37,032 bases of DNA from an uncultured Bacteroidota bacterium (GCA_937900965.1 CALCGJ010000198.1:1-37032), one strand, 5' to 3'. Numbered from the stretch's first letter, positions 1 through 9,498 are shown. Translations and numbers: made by a program. The notes: a model not told the origin generated them from the letters alone.

Positions 1-332
1 AAGTTCCGGTCAGCATGGAACCGCCTCTTAACAATGAACCCGAAACCACCCAACCTCAAACCAGCCCCCGGCAACCCAGCCCCCGACAAACCGGGGCATC
101 CGAAACCGTTAACTATGCTGTAATAGTGGGAGCGTTCGGAGTGGAAAGCAATGCACAGAGGCTGGTCAGGAAACTAAACCAAAAGGGAGTCAAGGCAACT
201 ATCTTTGACCGGTCATCCCGAGGCCTCTCCAGGGTTGCCGCCGGAGTTTTTACAAACCAGGCTGAAGCAGTCAGAATGATGAGTACCATGAAAACCAGCG
301 GATTTCCTGGAGCCTGGATACTGGAAAAATAG
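1..332 (+). CDS. SPOR-domain protein, 5' end cut by window edge
   Basis: The reading frame is open to the left edge (codons begin at base 3), so the ATG at 15 need not be the real start and this is probably the C-terminal part of a larger envelope protein. The visible part has a low-complexity linker rich in Pro, Gln and Thr, followed by about 75 residues with the shape of a SPOR domain (YAVIVGAFGVESNAQRLVRKL, then a repeat half ending in GAWILEK). SPOR domains bind peptidoglycan stripped of stem peptides, often at division sites. It lies 7 bp before trmB and may be cotranscribed with it. The domain call is fairly safe; the identity of the full protein cannot be told from here. Confidence 0.75.
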   Translation, partial: VPVSMEPPLNNEPETTQPQTSPRQPSPRQTGASETVNYAVIVGAFGVESNAQRLVRKLNQKGVKATIFDRSSRGLSRVAAGVFTNQAEAVRMMSTMKTSGFPGAWILEK

Positions 333-339
333 GTTAAGA

Positions 340-1014
340 GTGGCCAAAAAAAAGCTTATCCATTTTACCGAAAATATTTCGTTCCCGCATCTTTTTCAAC
401 CTCGTTATGCTGAACTTCAGCCGGAGTTTCGGTTAAAGGGAAGGTGGCGGGAAGATTTTTTTCGAAACAATCAGCCCATCACACTTGAACTCGGTTGTGG
501 AAAAGGTGAATATACAACTGGGCTGGCCAGGGAGTTTCCGGAACGAAATTTCATTGGGATAGATATCAAAGGTGCACGGTTATGGAGGGGATGCAAAACG
601 GTTGAGGAAGAAGATCTGAAGAATGTAGCTTTTATCCGATCCCGGGCCGATCATATCGAGAATCTTTTTCAGCCAGGTGAGATCGGTGAAATATGGATTA
701 CCTTCCCCGATCCTCAACCGGGAAAAGAGCGAAAGAGACTTACTGCTCCTGTATTTCTTAAACGTTATCAACGGATTTTAAAACCTTCAGGTATCATTCA
801 CCTGAAGACCGACGACAGGGAGTTTTACAACTACACCAGGGAAGTACTTAAGGAGTATCAGGCGGAGATCCTGCTGGCAACCGAAGACCTTCACAATGTA
901 TATAAAAATGAACCGGTTGCGCAGATCCTAACCTATTATGAATCAATCTGGCTGGAACAGGGGAAAAAGATTGCATACCTCAGATTCCAATTCAAAATTC
1001 AGGATAAGAACTAA
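340..1014 (+). CDS. trmB: tRNA (guanine-N7-)-methyltransferase TrmB
   Basis: Predicted to methylate N7 of G46 in tRNA using S-adenosylmethionine. The 224-residue protein has the class I SAM-binding loop LELGCGKGEYTTG (about residues 49-61), the acidic segment FIGIDIKGARLWRG, and the family signature TFPDPQPGKERKRL (about 121-134), a Bacteroidetes version of the FPDPW motif. A later HLKTDD segment is also typical. The start is GTG at 340, giving MAKKKLIHFTENISF, which matches the usual N-terminus of Bacteroidetes TrmB; no ATG gives a better fit. It follows the SPOR gene by 7 bp and precedes the S46 peptidase by 27 bp. Confidence 0.95.
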   Translation: MAKKKLIHFTENISFPHLFQPRYAELQPEFRLKGRWREDFFRNNQPITLELGCGKGEYTTGLAREFPERNFIGIDIKGARLWRGCKTVEEEDLKNVAFIRSRADHIENLFQPGEIGEIWITFPDPQPGKERKRLTAPVFLKRYQRILKPSGIIHLKTDDREFYNYTREVLKEYQAEILLATEDLHNVYKNEPVAQILTYYESIWLEQGKKIAYLRFQFKIQDKN

Positions 1015-1041
1015 ACGAAAGATACTATAAAACATACAGTT

Positions 1042-3204
1042 ATGACTAAGATTATCAGACTTTTTACCATTATTTCTCTACTCACGATTCACCACTCACT
1101 CTCTGCCGATGAAGGGATGTGGATCCCCCTGCTTTTAAATAAAAACATCGAGCAGATGCAACAGATGGGTTGGAAATTATCAGCCGAGGATATCTACAGC
1201 GTTAATCACTCCAGCCTCAAGGATGCCATTGTGATGTTCGGCCGGGGTTGTACCGGTGAGGTGGTCTCTCCCAACGGACTTCTGCTGACCAACCACCATT
1301 GCGGGTTTGGGGTTATCCAGCGTCACAGCTCCCTGGAGCACGACTACCTGACCGATGGGTATTGGGCGGAATCAATGGAGAAAGAATTGCCAAATCCCGG
1401 CTTGACAGTCACCTTCCTGGTGTGGATGGAAGATGTAACATCACAGGTTCTCGATGGCGTGACCGACACTCTTTCGGAGAAAGAACGGGAAACACTAATC
1501 AGGAAAAATGGGCAGACTATTGTGGATACAGCTGAAAAGGGAACCCATTATAATGCACGCGTAGTTCCGTATTTTCATGGGAACCAATACTATCTCTATG
1601 TGACAGAGGTATTCAAAGATATCCGGTTTGTGGGGGCGCCCCCATCGGGGATCGGAAAATTCGGTGGCGATACTGATAACTGGATGTGGCCCCGCCATAC
1701 AGGTGATTTCTCGGTCTTCCGGATTTATGCCGACTCCAACAATATGCCTGCCGGGTATTCGAAAGATAATGTCCCATACAAACCGAAACACTATTTCCCA
1801 ATCTCTCTTGGAGGGTACGAGGCGGGCGATTTTACATTGCTGTTTGGCAATCCCGGCTCCACCAGGGAATACCTGCCCTCTTTTGCAATGGATCTGATCG
1901 CACTCAAAGAGAATCCAGTGAAAATCGGTTTGCGACAGAAAAGGCTGGATATAATCGGTAATGCTATGGATACGAGCCGGCTGGTAAGGATTCAATATGC
2001 CTCAAAGCATGCCGGAATTTCCAATTACTGGAAGAAAATGATTGGAGAAACCCGTGGAATCACCAGGGCTGATGGTGTCACCAGGAAGCAGGAATTTGAA
2101 ACGAGTTTCCAGGATTGGGCAAATTTTCACCGGAATGGCCAAAGAGATTTCAGCGGGATTCTTCCCATGTTTGAGAGCCTATATAATGAGTTGTATCCCA
2201 TAGACATGGCTTACACATATTTGCGTGAAGCCGGTATGGCGCCGGAAATTTTCCGCTTGCCTCTCTCCTCAGAGAACCTTATCGGGCAAGCGGGTGATAA
2301 AGAAATTAGTGATGAAAAAATAGATGAAGATGTTTCGGGTCTGATGCTGTCTGCCCATGGATTTTATAAGAACTACCAGCCTTTGATCGATCAGAAGATT
2401 ACAGTGGAAATGTTAAAGGAGATGCAGGATCATATGGATAAGAATTACCTCCCCGATATATTTAAATTGATCGGGAAAAAGTATCATGGTGATGTGCAGG
2501 CTTATGTGGAGAATCTTTTTGCAACTTCACTTTTTACTGACTCAACCAGGCTATATGATTTCCTGACTAATTTCAAGCGGAAGTCGGCACGGAAGATCTC
2601 TGCTGACCCAGCTTACCTGTTGGCACAAAGCATCATGGAAAGGTATCAGGAAGATATTCTTCCGGTAATAAGAGAGATCACCTCTGGAATAGACAGTTTG
2701 CAAAGGATATACATGCTGGCGTTAATGGAAATGCAGCCAGACCGCAAATTTTATCCTGATGCAAATTCAACCATGAGAGTTTGTTATGGACAGGTCGATG
2801 GTTTTGAACCAGCCAATGGGGTCTCTTATAATTATTACACAACAACTCAGGGAATCCTGGAGAAAGAGGACTCAACCATCTATGATTATACCGTAGATCA
2901 ACGGTTGAAAGAGCTGATTGGTTCAGCCGATTATGGAAGATATGCAGATGATGACGGCACCCTGCATGTAGCTTTTATCTCCACGATTCACTCTACCGGT
3001 GGCAATTCCGGTGCACCGGTACTGAATGGCGACGGAGAGTTGATCGGAATCAATTTCGACAGAAACTGGGAGGGAACCATGAGCGACCTGATGTATGATC
3101 CCGATCAGTGCAGAAATATTATCCTTGACATTCGATACCTGCTTTTCATCATTGATAAGTATGCAGGAGCAGGCTGGTTAACAGAAGAGATGGATATCAG
3201 GTAA
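1042..3204 (+). CDS. S46 family dipeptidyl peptidase, DPP11-like
   Basis: A secreted or periplasmic serine exopeptidase that removes dipeptides from peptide N-termini. The 720-residue length fits family S46 (DPP7/DPP11). The protein has a signal peptide ending near SLSADEGMW, the chymotrypsin-like His motif TNHHCGFG (His85/86), the Asp motif WMWPRHTGDFS (Asp222) and the Ser motif GGNSGAP (Ser656). Eighteen residues after the catalytic Ser, in INFDRNWEG, lies Arg674. In Porphyromonas DPP11 an Arg at this position (Arg673) sets preference for Asp/Glu at P1, while DPP7 has Gly there. This points to acidic-P1 specificity. The gene converges on the SDR gene with a gap of only 4 bp. Family assignment is strong; specificity is inferred from one residue. 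Confidence 0.93.
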   Translation: MTKIIRLFTIISLLTIHHSLSADEGMWIPLLLNKNIEQMQQMGWKLSAEDIYSVNHSSLKDAIVMFGRGCTGEVVSPNGLLLTNHHCGFGVIQRHSSLEHDYLTDGYWAESMEKELPNPGLTVTFLVWMEDVTSQVLDGVTDTLSEKERETLIRKNGQTIVDTAEKGTHYNARVVPYFHGNQYYLYVTEVFKDIRFVGAPPSGIGKFGGDTDNWMWPRHTGDFSVFRIYADSNNMPAGYSKDNVPYKPKHYFPISLGGYEAGDFTLLFGNPGSTREYLPSFAMDLIALKENPVKIGLRQKRLDIIGNAMDTSRLVRIQYASKHAGISNYWKKMIGETRGITRADGVTRKQEFETSFQDWANFHRNGQRDFSGILPMFESLYNELYPIDMAYTYLREAGMAPEIFRLPLSSENLIGQAGDKEISDEKIDEDVSGLMLSAHGFYKNYQPLIDQKITVEMLKEMQDHMDKNYLPDIFKLIGKKYHGDVQAYVENLFATSLFTDSTRLYDFLTNFKRKSARKISADPAYLLAQSIMERYQEDILPVIREITSGIDSLQRIYMLALMEMQPDRKFYPDANSTMRVCYGQVDGFEPANGVSYNYYTTTQGILEKEDSTIYDYTVDQRLKELIGSADYGRYADDDGTLHVAFISTIHSTGGNSGAPVLNGDGELIGINFDRNWEGTMSDLMYDPDQCRNIILDIRYLLFIIDKYAGAGWLTEEMDIR

Positions 3205-3208
3205 GAAC

Positions 3209-4069
3209 CTACTTTCTGTAGATTCCGAGAAGGGCCTTGTCGATTGATGGGTACTGAAACTTGAAGCCGTTTTTTAACAGTTTCTCCGGCAGCGCCTTTT
3301 TTCCGTCAATAAGTACCACGGCACCTTCGCCATAGATAAGCTTCAAAAGGAATTTGGGAATACTGAAATAAACAGGTTGTTCAAACATCTTGCCCAGACT
3401 CTCTGAAAAGAGATAATTATCCGTTGGGTACTCACCAACAGCATTAACAACACCAACTATCTCCGGGTGATTGATGACAAAGAGAAAAATCTCTGTCAGA
3501 TCATCGATATGGATCCATGAAACACCCTGGTTCCCGTTTCCAATCCGTGCGCCAATCCCTTTTTTGAAAGGAGGTGCCAATTTCTCCAGCGCTCCTTCAT
3601 CTTTGGCAAGTACCACTCCCATTCTAAGGATGACAACCCGGCAGGAAGAATCCGCAATCATAGCTTCAGATTCCCACTCCTGACAAAGTTTTGCAAGGAA
3701 GTTATCGGCGAACCCGAGGCTCTCTTCCGTATGTTTGTTTTTATCGTTATAAACATCAACGCCTGAGGCACTGATCAGGCACTTCGGGGTGTCAGGAGCG
3801 TCGAGAATCGCTTTGACGATTTTCCGTGTTGTCAGGATACGACTGTCGTATAATTCGTTTTTATAGGCAGTATTCCATTTTCGGGAGACCGGGGCACCGG
3901 TCAGGTTAATGACTATATCCTGCCCGTTAACATAGTTCGCACAAAAGTCGGCATCACTTTTTGCAAACCCTTCACGATTTACTATGGTAAGCACATGATC
4001 ATGAGAACGCAATGCCATCTTCAGATGGTTTCCGATAAATCCGGAAGCACCAAACAATGCAATATTCAT
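3209..4069 (-). CDS. TIGR01777 family NAD(P)-binding epimerase-like protein
   Basis: Member of the extended short-chain dehydrogenase/reductase superfamily, YfcH-like. The N-terminus MNIALFGASGFIGNHL is a Rossmann dinucleotide-binding loop of the GxxGxxG type. Further signatures are NLTGAPVSRKW, SASGVDVYND, the GVSWIHIDDL segment, and a C-terminal DUF1731-like tail (IPKFLLKLIYGEGAVVLIDGKKALPEKL). The ORF track starts at a TTG 75 bp upstream; the ATG at 4069 places the Rossmann strand at residue 2, as the family expects, giving 286 residues. It is divergent from mutA. The physiological substrate is unknown for this family. Confidence 0.88.
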   Translation of the reverse strand: MNIALFGASGFIGNHLKMALRSHDHVLTIVNREGFAKSDADFCANYVNGQDIVINLTGAPVSRKWNTAYKNELYDSRILTTRKIVKAILDAPDTPKCLISASGVDVYNDKNKHTEESLGFADNFLAKLCQEWESEAMIADSSCRVVILRMGVVLAKDEGALEKLAPPFKKGIGARIGNGNQGVSWIHIDDLTEIFLFVINHPEIVGVVNAVGEYPTDNYLFSESLGKMFEQPVYFSIPKFLLKLIYGEGAVVLIDGKKALPEKLLKNGFKFQYPSIDKALLGIYRK

Positions 4070-4116
4070 GGAATAAGATTTTTCTGTAAAGATAAAGCGA
4101 TTCAGTTGATAATGAT

Positions 4117-4124
4117 TATTTTTG
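4117..4124 (+). promoter_or_regulatory. Candidate -7 box upstream of mutA
   Basis: TATTTTTG matches the Bacteroidetes sigma-ABfr -7 consensus TAnnTTTG exactly and lies 21 bp before the mutA ATG at 4146, in the 76-bp divergent intergenic region. I do not see a well-spaced -33 TTG (a TTG at 4106-4108 is too close), so this is a candidate only. Confidence 0.4.
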
Positions 4125-4145
4125 TTCACTACGAATTGCTGCAAT

Positions 4146-6029
4146 ATGGAGTTGAATGATTCTAAAACCCTCTTTAATGATTTCCCACCTGTAACTATTG
4201 AACAGTGGGAGGAGAAGATCAGGAAGGATCTAAAGGGGGCTGACTATGCCAAAACGCTGATTTGGGAAACCCCGGAGGGATTCCCGGTGAAACCATATTA
4301 TTGTATGGAGGATCTGGAAGGTTTGGAATACTTGAAAATACTACCGGGAGAGTTCCCATACCTCCGGGATTTCAAGCAGGGTGGGAATGACTGGATTATC
4401 CGTCAGGATATTCCCTCTGATCAGGTTGAAAAAGCCAACAAAACTGCCCTGGATGCCATCACCTGTGGAGCCCGGGCTATCGGATTCAATTCGAGGGAAA
4501 TCGTTACCCACCCACAGATGCAGGCACTTCTTGCCGGGATTGATTTGGAACAAATAGCTGTTCATTTCTTTCGTTCAAGATCATATCCACTGACGACAGC
4601 ACTTTTTTTGTATGAAATTAATCGTCGGGGAATTGATCCGAAATTGGTTACCGGTTCCATTAATTTTGATCCGATTAGCTACCTGCTCATGCATGGAGAT
4701 TTCTATGTCTCGCAGGCCAGCAATCTTGAAGAGGCAAAATATTTGGTTAAGAATTTACAAAAAAATATCCCGAAATTCAACGTAATCAACATAAACGGTT
4801 ACCGTTTCCAGGATGCCGGATCCACACTTGTTCAGGAGCTTGCATTTGCACTTGCCTCAGGGAATGAATACCTCGCCGGGCTTTCAGAAATAGGGTTATC
4901 CTCGGATTCAGTAGCATCGCGGATCTCCTTTACGTTTGCTGTTGGGTCCAGCTACTTTCTGGAAATTGCCAAACTTCGGGCAGCCCGCCTGCTCTGGGCG
5001 AAAATTGTGGATCAATATCAACCGGACAAAAAAGAGTCGTGCAGGATGAATATCCATTGTATAACTGCCCGATGGAACAAGACGATTTTTGATCCGTATG
5101 TCAATATGTTACGAACCACTACGGAAGGAATGTCTGGGGCTATTGGGAACACAAACTCTCTCTCGATCCTTCCATTTGACATCCCCTATGAAACTCCTGA
5201 ACCGATTGCTGAACGGATTGCCAGGAACCAACAGTTGATCTTCAAAGAAGAGGCGTATCTCGACAAGGTAGTGGATCCGGCAGCCGGATCCTACTTTATT
5301 GAAAACATGACAGACTCTTTGGCTCTTCACGCCTGGAACCTCTTTAAGGAGGTTGAGGCGCATGGTGGTATGATAGAATCAACTAAACAGGGTTTTGTTC
5401 AGGAATCCATTGCTTCATCAAGGAGACAGAAGGAGAAAGAATTTTCTCAACGGAAATTGCTTCTATTGGGGACAAACCAGTATCCTAACCTCACGGATCA
5501 GATGCTAGCCAAAATCACCACGGATATTTCGGGTGAATATAAGGGCCCATCGACCTACGAAAGGATGCTCCCGTTTCGGGCGGCTGAACCTTTTGAGAAA
5601 CTGCGACTGGCCACAGAACAATATATTGCCTCAGGGAATAAAGCTCCCACTGTTTTTCTCTTTACCATGGGAACCCTTTCAATGTTACGGGCCAGGGCAG
5701 GATTTGCATCCAATTTCTTCGGGTGTGCCGGTTATAGAATCATCGACAATCCGGGATTCGGGTCAATTGATCAGGGTGTTAAAGCAGCTTTGGAGTCAAA
5801 CCCCGATATAGTAGTTATCTGCAGTTCTGATGATGAATATCAGAAGATCGTCCCGGATATTACCAGCAAACTGAAGGATCAGAGGCCCACCCTTTATGTT
5901 GTTGTGGCAGGATATCCTGAGAAGATCGTTGAAGAGCTGCAACTATCCGGCGTGGATGATTTCATTCATGTCAAAAGCAATTTATTAGAAGTTTTAATTT
6001 CCTGTCAACACCGATTAGGAATTCAATAA
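4146..6029 (+). CDS. mutA: Methylmalonyl-CoA mutase small (beta) subunit
   Basis: Non-catalytic partner of the B12-dependent heterodimer that interconverts succinyl-CoA and (R)-methylmalonyl-CoA. The 627-residue protein carries the TIM-barrel mutase domain (for example VININGYRFQDAGSTLVQELAFALASGNEYL, SSYFLEIAKLRAARLLWAKI, DPAAGSYFIENMTDSLA) and a C-terminal flavodoxin-like domain (FLFTMGTLSMLRARAGFASNFFGC onward). That domain lacks the cobalamin DxHxxG motif, as expected of the small subunit. The ORF track begins at an upstream TTG; the ATG at 4146 gives MELNDSKTLF and is preferred. Its partner mutB is not adjacent: a response regulator and an outer-membrane protein lie between them. Nothing suggests that the subunit is defective. 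Confidence 0.94.
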   Translation: MELNDSKTLFNDFPPVTIEQWEEKIRKDLKGADYAKTLIWETPEGFPVKPYYCMEDLEGLEYLKILPGEFPYLRDFKQGGNDWIIRQDIPSDQVEKANKTALDAITCGARAIGFNSREIVTHPQMQALLAGIDLEQIAVHFFRSRSYPLTTALFLYEINRRGIDPKLVTGSINFDPISYLLMHGDFYVSQASNLEEAKYLVKNLQKNIPKFNVININGYRFQDAGSTLVQELAFALASGNEYLAGLSEIGLSSDSVASRISFTFAVGSSYFLEIAKLRAARLLWAKIVDQYQPDKKESCRMNIHCITARWNKTIFDPYVNMLRTTTEGMSGAIGNTNSLSILPFDIPYETPEPIAERIARNQQLIFKEEAYLDKVVDPAAGSYFIENMTDSLALHAWNLFKEVEAHGGMIESTKQGFVQESIASSRRQKEKEFSQRKLLLLGTNQYPNLTDQMLAKITTDISGEYKGPSTYERMLPFRAAEPFEKLRLATEQYIASGNKAPTVFLFTMGTLSMLRARAGFASNFFGCAGYRIIDNPGFGSIDQGVKAALESNPDIVVICSSDDEYQKIVPDITSKLKDQRPTLYVVVAGYPEKIVEELQLSGVDDFIHVKSNLLEVLISCQHRLGIQ

Positions 6030-6036
6030 AACAGAT

Positions 6037-6450
6037 ATGAATCTGGAAGATCATACTGAGCATTCCGAAAAGAGATCTCTCGATATTCTGGTTGTAGAAG
6101 ATAATATGATCAACCAGCGATTGCTCATGGCATCCCTTGCCAGAATTGGACATAAAGTGGATAGTGCTGCAGATGGACAAATAGCGGTCAATAAATTCAA
6201 AGAAAACAAATACGATGTTATCCTGATGGATATCATGATGCCGAACATGGATGGTGTTACTGCATGTAAGTTGATCAGGGAAGAGGAAAAAGAACGAAGC
6301 ATCCCTGAATCGGAACGGATTAAGATCATCGCAATTACCGCCAATGCATTTGAGGATGACCAGGATAGTTTTTTAGATGCAGGGATGGATGAGATGATGA
6401 ACAAACCGGTAGATATTGAAGAACTTCAACAAAAGCTTAATCTGATATGA
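6037..6450 (+). CDS. Single-domain response regulator (CheY-like receiver)
   Basis: A stand-alone phosphoacceptor receiver domain of 137 residues with no output domain. It has the acidic pair Glu21-Asp22 (VVEDNMINQRLL), the phosphorylation site Asp65 (ILMDIMMPNMDG), the switch Thr101 (AITAN) and Lys123 (MNKPVD). The EDNxINQ opening and MDxxMPxMDG motif are typical of receivers fed by hybrid histidine kinases or phosphotransfer proteins. No kinase is nearby. It starts 7 bp after mutA and its TGA overlaps the next ATG (ATGA at 6447-6450), so translation is probably coupled to the Gcw_chp barrel gene. Its partner and output are unknown. Confidence 0.9.
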   Translation: MNLEDHTEHSEKRSLDILVVEDNMINQRLLMASLARIGHKVDSAADGQIAVNKFKENKYDVILMDIMMPNMDGVTACKLIREEEKERSIPESERIKIIAITANAFEDDQDSFLDAGMDEMMNKPVDIEELQQKLNLI

Positions 6451-7265
6451 AATTTTTTTTAATACTCCTGCTGTTCTGCCTGCTGATGGTATGGGGTGTG
6501 AATCCAGGATATTCACAGGAGGAACAGATTCTTGATGAGACAGAAGAGGCCGCGCCCGGAAAAGTGACACTGAATGTAGGAGCCGACCTGGTCAGCCGAT
6601 ATATCTGGCGGGGGCAGAACTTTGGCAGCTCAGCTGCTATTCAGCCTACCTTATCAGTAGATGCTTTTGGATTCAGTTTAGGTGCGTGGGGATCCTATGC
6701 TTTTTCGAGGCATACCTTCTGGGTTAATGACACCATCTCGTTGGACTATAGTTTTAATGAACTCGACCTTTTTTTATCATATACCTACAAATATTTCACT
6801 GTGATGTTGGTCGATTATTATGCTCCTTTGCCGATTGATACACTTCCCGGAGCAAACTATTTTCATTGGAAGAATAAGGATACATGGCACACCCTTGAAG
6901 TCTCCCTGATTTTTAACGGCCCGGAAAAATTTCCCATTCAGGTCATGGCTTCTACACTCATATATGGTGCCGATAAAGGGAAAGATACAACAGGTATCTT
7001 AGGCCTTGGAACCCAGAATAATTATTCAACTTACTTTGAACTTTCCTACCAGTTTGATGTAAAGGGATTTGGTATCCGGCCATTCATCGGCGGGATTCCG
7101 TTCGAGAGTTCCTGGTACGGACCAAAAGCGGGAATCAATAATGTGGGTGTCAATGTTCGGAAGGAGATACCAATCTCTAAGAAATTCTCCATTCCGATCC
7201 AATCAACCCTAATGTTTAACCCTATGTCAAAAAAAGCATACATGGTGTTTATCCTCTCATTGTAA
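6447..7265 (+). CDS. Gcw_chp/TIGR02001-like outer-membrane beta-barrel protein
   Basis: A 272-residue protein with a signal peptide (MKFFLILLLFCLLMVWGVNPGYSQ) and alternating amphipathic strands rich in aromatic residues. The segment VGADLVSRYIWRGQNFGSSAAIQPTL is characteristic of the Gcw_chp family (PF09694/TIGR02001), whose function is not established. The C-terminus ends in a hydrophobic strand (KAYMVFILSL), as in outer-membrane barrels. The start overlaps the stop of the response regulator. It may be a porin for small molecules; being inside the mutase operon could suggest export or uptake of a carboxylate such as propionate or succinate, but that is inference only. Confidence 0.75.
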   Translation: MKFFLILLLFCLLMVWGVNPGYSQEEQILDETEEAAPGKVTLNVGADLVSRYIWRGQNFGSSAAIQPTLSVDAFGFSLGAWGSYAFSRHTFWVNDTISLDYSFNELDLFLSYTYKYFTVMLVDYYAPLPIDTLPGANYFHWKNKDTWHTLEVSLIFNGPEKFPIQVMASTLIYGADKGKDTTGILGLGTQNNYSTYFELSYQFDVKGFGIRPFIGGIPFESSWYGPKAGINNVGVNVRKEIPISKKFSIPIQSTLMFNPMSKKAYMVFILSL

Positions 7266-7299
7266 CAATTTTCTTCAACTCGTTTACTGAATAAATCCT

Positions 7300-9453
7300 A
7301 TGAGGCCCAGTTTTAAAAACATTGATTATAAAATCCAGCAGCGTCAGTCATCCTCTTACAAAGAGTGGAAAAAGGAGCATGGCATTAAACCCGACTGGTT
7401 AACTCCAGAACAGATTCCGTTGAAACCTGTTTATGGGGAGTCTGACCTGCAGAATCTGGAGCATCTTCATTTTTCGGCCGGACTCCCTCCTTTTCTCCGT
7501 GGACCCTATTCAACTATGTATGTGATGCGTCCCTGGACCATCCGGCAATACGCTGGGTTCTCCACTGCTGAAGAGTCTAATGCATTTTACAGACGTAACC
7601 TGGCATCCGGTCAAAAGGGCCTCTCGGTTGCTTTTGATCTTGCCACCCACCGGGGTTATGACTCCGACCATGAACGGGTTGTTGGTGATGTTGGAAAAGC
7701 AGGCGTAGCGATCGATACCGTTGAGGATATGAAGGTGCTCTTCGATCAGATACCCCTCGACAAGATGTCGGTTTCAATGACAATGAATGGAGCCGTATTG
7801 CCTATACTTGCTTTTTTCATCGTTGCTGCAGAGGAACAGGGAGTTCCTGTTGAAGATTTGAATGGAACGATTCAGAACGACATTCTCAAGGAGTTTATGG
7901 TTCGCAATACCTATATCTATCCTCCAGGTCCGTCAATGAAGATTATCGCAGACATTTTTGCTTTTACGACAGAGTTCATGCCAAAATTTAACTCGATCAG
8001 TATCAGCGGATATCATATGCAGGAAGCCGGGGCTACCTGCGACATTGAACTGGCGTATACACTGGCCGATGGCCTGGAATATTTACGTACAGGAGTAAAT
8101 GCAGGAATGGATATCGATGCGTTTGCACCCAGGATCTCGTTTTTCTGGGGATCGGGGATGAATTTTTTTATGGAGATAGCCAAAATGCGTGCTGCACGGA
8201 TGTTATGGGCAAAGATCGTGAAGCAGTTTGATCCGAAAAATCCTAAGTCGATGGCCTTGCGCACACATACCCAAACTTCGGGATGGAGCCTCACTGAGCA
8301 GGATCCTTTTAACAATGTTACCCGCACCTGCATTGAGGCGCTTGGGGCTGTTTTGGGTCATACACAGTCGCTGCACACCAACTCTCTCGATGAAGCGATT
8401 GCATTGCCTACTGATTTCTCTGCCAGGATCTCTCGTAACACACAGCTATACCTTCAGGAGGAGACCAACATCTGCCGTTCTCTCGACCCATGGGCAGGTT
8501 CCTATTTTATTGAGACACTTACAAGTCAGATTGCCCACCAGGCATGGCAGCATATTTTGGAGATTGAAGAGTTGGGAGGGATGGCCAAAGCCATTGAGAC
8601 AGGCATACCAAAAATGCGGATAGAAGAGGCGGCAGCGCGCAAGCAGGCTCGCATTGACACTGGGAAAGACAAAATCATTGGTGTGAATACCTGTCGTCTT
8701 GAAAAAGAGGAGCCAATGGAGACCCTTGAAGTAGATAATTCAGCTGTCCGTGAAGCCCAGATCGGCCACTTGAAAAAACTCAAGACAGAGCGGAATACTG
8801 ATGAGGTGGAGAAGTCCCTGGATGCCCTGACACAAGCTGCGGAGACCGTAGAAGGGAATCTGCTTGCACTATCGGTTGATGCTGCCCGAAAGAGGGCAAC
8901 TCTGGGTGAAATTTCATTAGCATTGGAAAAAGTTTACGGGAGGTATAAAGCAGTGATACGATCTATTTCAGGAGTCTACTCCTCAGAATCTCACGACAGT
9001 GATGCCTTTACCCGAGCCCGGGAACTGGCTGATAAATTTGCAGAACTTGATGGACGTCGCCCCCGCATCATGATAGCCAAGATGGGGCAGGATGGCCATG
9101 ATCGAGGTGCCAAAGTGGTAGCAACCGGTTATGCTGACATCGGCTTTGACGTTGACATCGGACCCCTTTTTCAAACCCCCGCAGAAGCAGCTAAGCAAGC
9201 TGTTGAAAACGATGTTCATTTCCTGGGCGTATCCAGCCTTGCAGCCGGCCACAAAACCCTGGTTCCCCAGGTCATCGAAGAGTTGAAGAAACTGGGACGG
9301 GAAGATATCCTGGTGATCGTTGGTGGTGTGATCCCTCATCAGGATTATGATTTCCTTTACAAAGCAGGGGCTGCTGCTATCTTCGGACCCGGTACCATTA
9401 TCCCCGAAGCCGGGATTCGGATGTTGGAGATGCTGATTGAGAGTAGAGGTTAA
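7300..9453 (+). CDS. mutB: Methylmalonyl-CoA mutase large (alpha) subunit
   Basis: Catalytic B12-dependent subunit of methylmalonyl-CoA mutase. The 717 residues comprise a TIM barrel and a C-terminal cobalamin-binding domain. The active-site segment [29 protein letters not shown] is nearly that of characterised methylmalonyl-CoA mutases, which favours this substrate over isobutyryl- or ethylmalonyl-CoA. The lower cobalamin ligand motif is Asp598-x-His600-x-x-Gly603 (QDGHDRG), followed by [12 protein letters not shown] and VGGVIP. The ATG at 7300 gives the usual N-terminus (IDYKIQQ, then [25 protein letters not shown]). It lies 34 bp after the Gcw_chp gene. No meaB chaperone or epimerase gene follows in this window; a tandem repeat begins at the stop codon. 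Confidence 0.96.
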   Translation: MRPSFKNIDYKIQQRQSSSYKEWKKEHGIKPDWLTPEQIPLKPVYGESDLQNLEHLHFSAGLPPFLRGPYSTMYVMRPWTIRQYAGFSTAEESNAFYRRNLASGQKGLSVAFDLATHRGYDSDHERVVGDVGKAGVAIDTVEDMKVLFDQIPLDKMSVSMTMNGAVLPILAFFIVAAEEQGVPVEDLNGTIQNDILKEFMVRNTYIYPPGPSMKIIADIFAFTTEFMPKFNSISISGYHMQEAGATCDIELAYTLADGLEYLRTGVNAGMDIDAFAPRISFFWGSGMNFFMEIAKMRAARMLWAKIVKQFDPKNPKSMALRTHTQTSGWSLTEQDPFNNVTRTCIEALGAVLGHTQSLHTNSLDEAIALPTDFSARISRNTQLYLQEETNICRSLDPWAGSYFIETLTSQIAHQAWQHILEIEELGGMAKAIETGIPKMRIEEAAARKQARIDTGKDKIIGVNTCRLEKEEPMETLEVDNSAVREAQIGHLKKLKTERNTDEVEKSLDALTQAAETVEGNLLALSVDAARKRATLGEISLALEKVYGRYKAVIRSISGVYSSESHDSDAFTRARELADKFAELDGRRPRIMIAKMGQDGHDRGAKVVATGYADIGFDVDIGPLFQTPAEAAKQAVENDVHFLGVSSLAAGHKTLVPQVIEELKKLGREDILVIVGGVIPHQDYDFLYKAGAAAIFGPGTIIPEAGIRMLEMLIESRG

Positions 9454-9479
9454 GGTTCAAGATTCAAGGTTCAAGATTC
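9452..9479. repeat. Two perfect 14-bp tandem copies (AAGGTTCAAGATTC)
   Basis: The unit AAGGTTCAAGATTC occurs twice head to tail (9452-9465 and 9466-9479), followed by a decayed third start (AAGGGTC). It overlaps the TAA stop of mutB. It is one of several simple tandem repeats in intergenic regions of this window. Confidence 0.8.
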
Positions 9480-9498
9480 AAGGGTCGGGGTAAATCTT

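Noticed and set aside
4122-4145. TTG start for mutA given by the ORF track
   Set aside because: It would begin inside the candidate -7 box; the ATG at 4146 is a better start. Similar TTG extensions for the SDR, C10-remnant, hpt and kinase genes were also trimmed to ATG.
4146-6029. Defective mutase subunit because it lacks DxHxxG
   Set aside because: Absence of the cobalamin motif is normal for the small subunit; mutB carries it.
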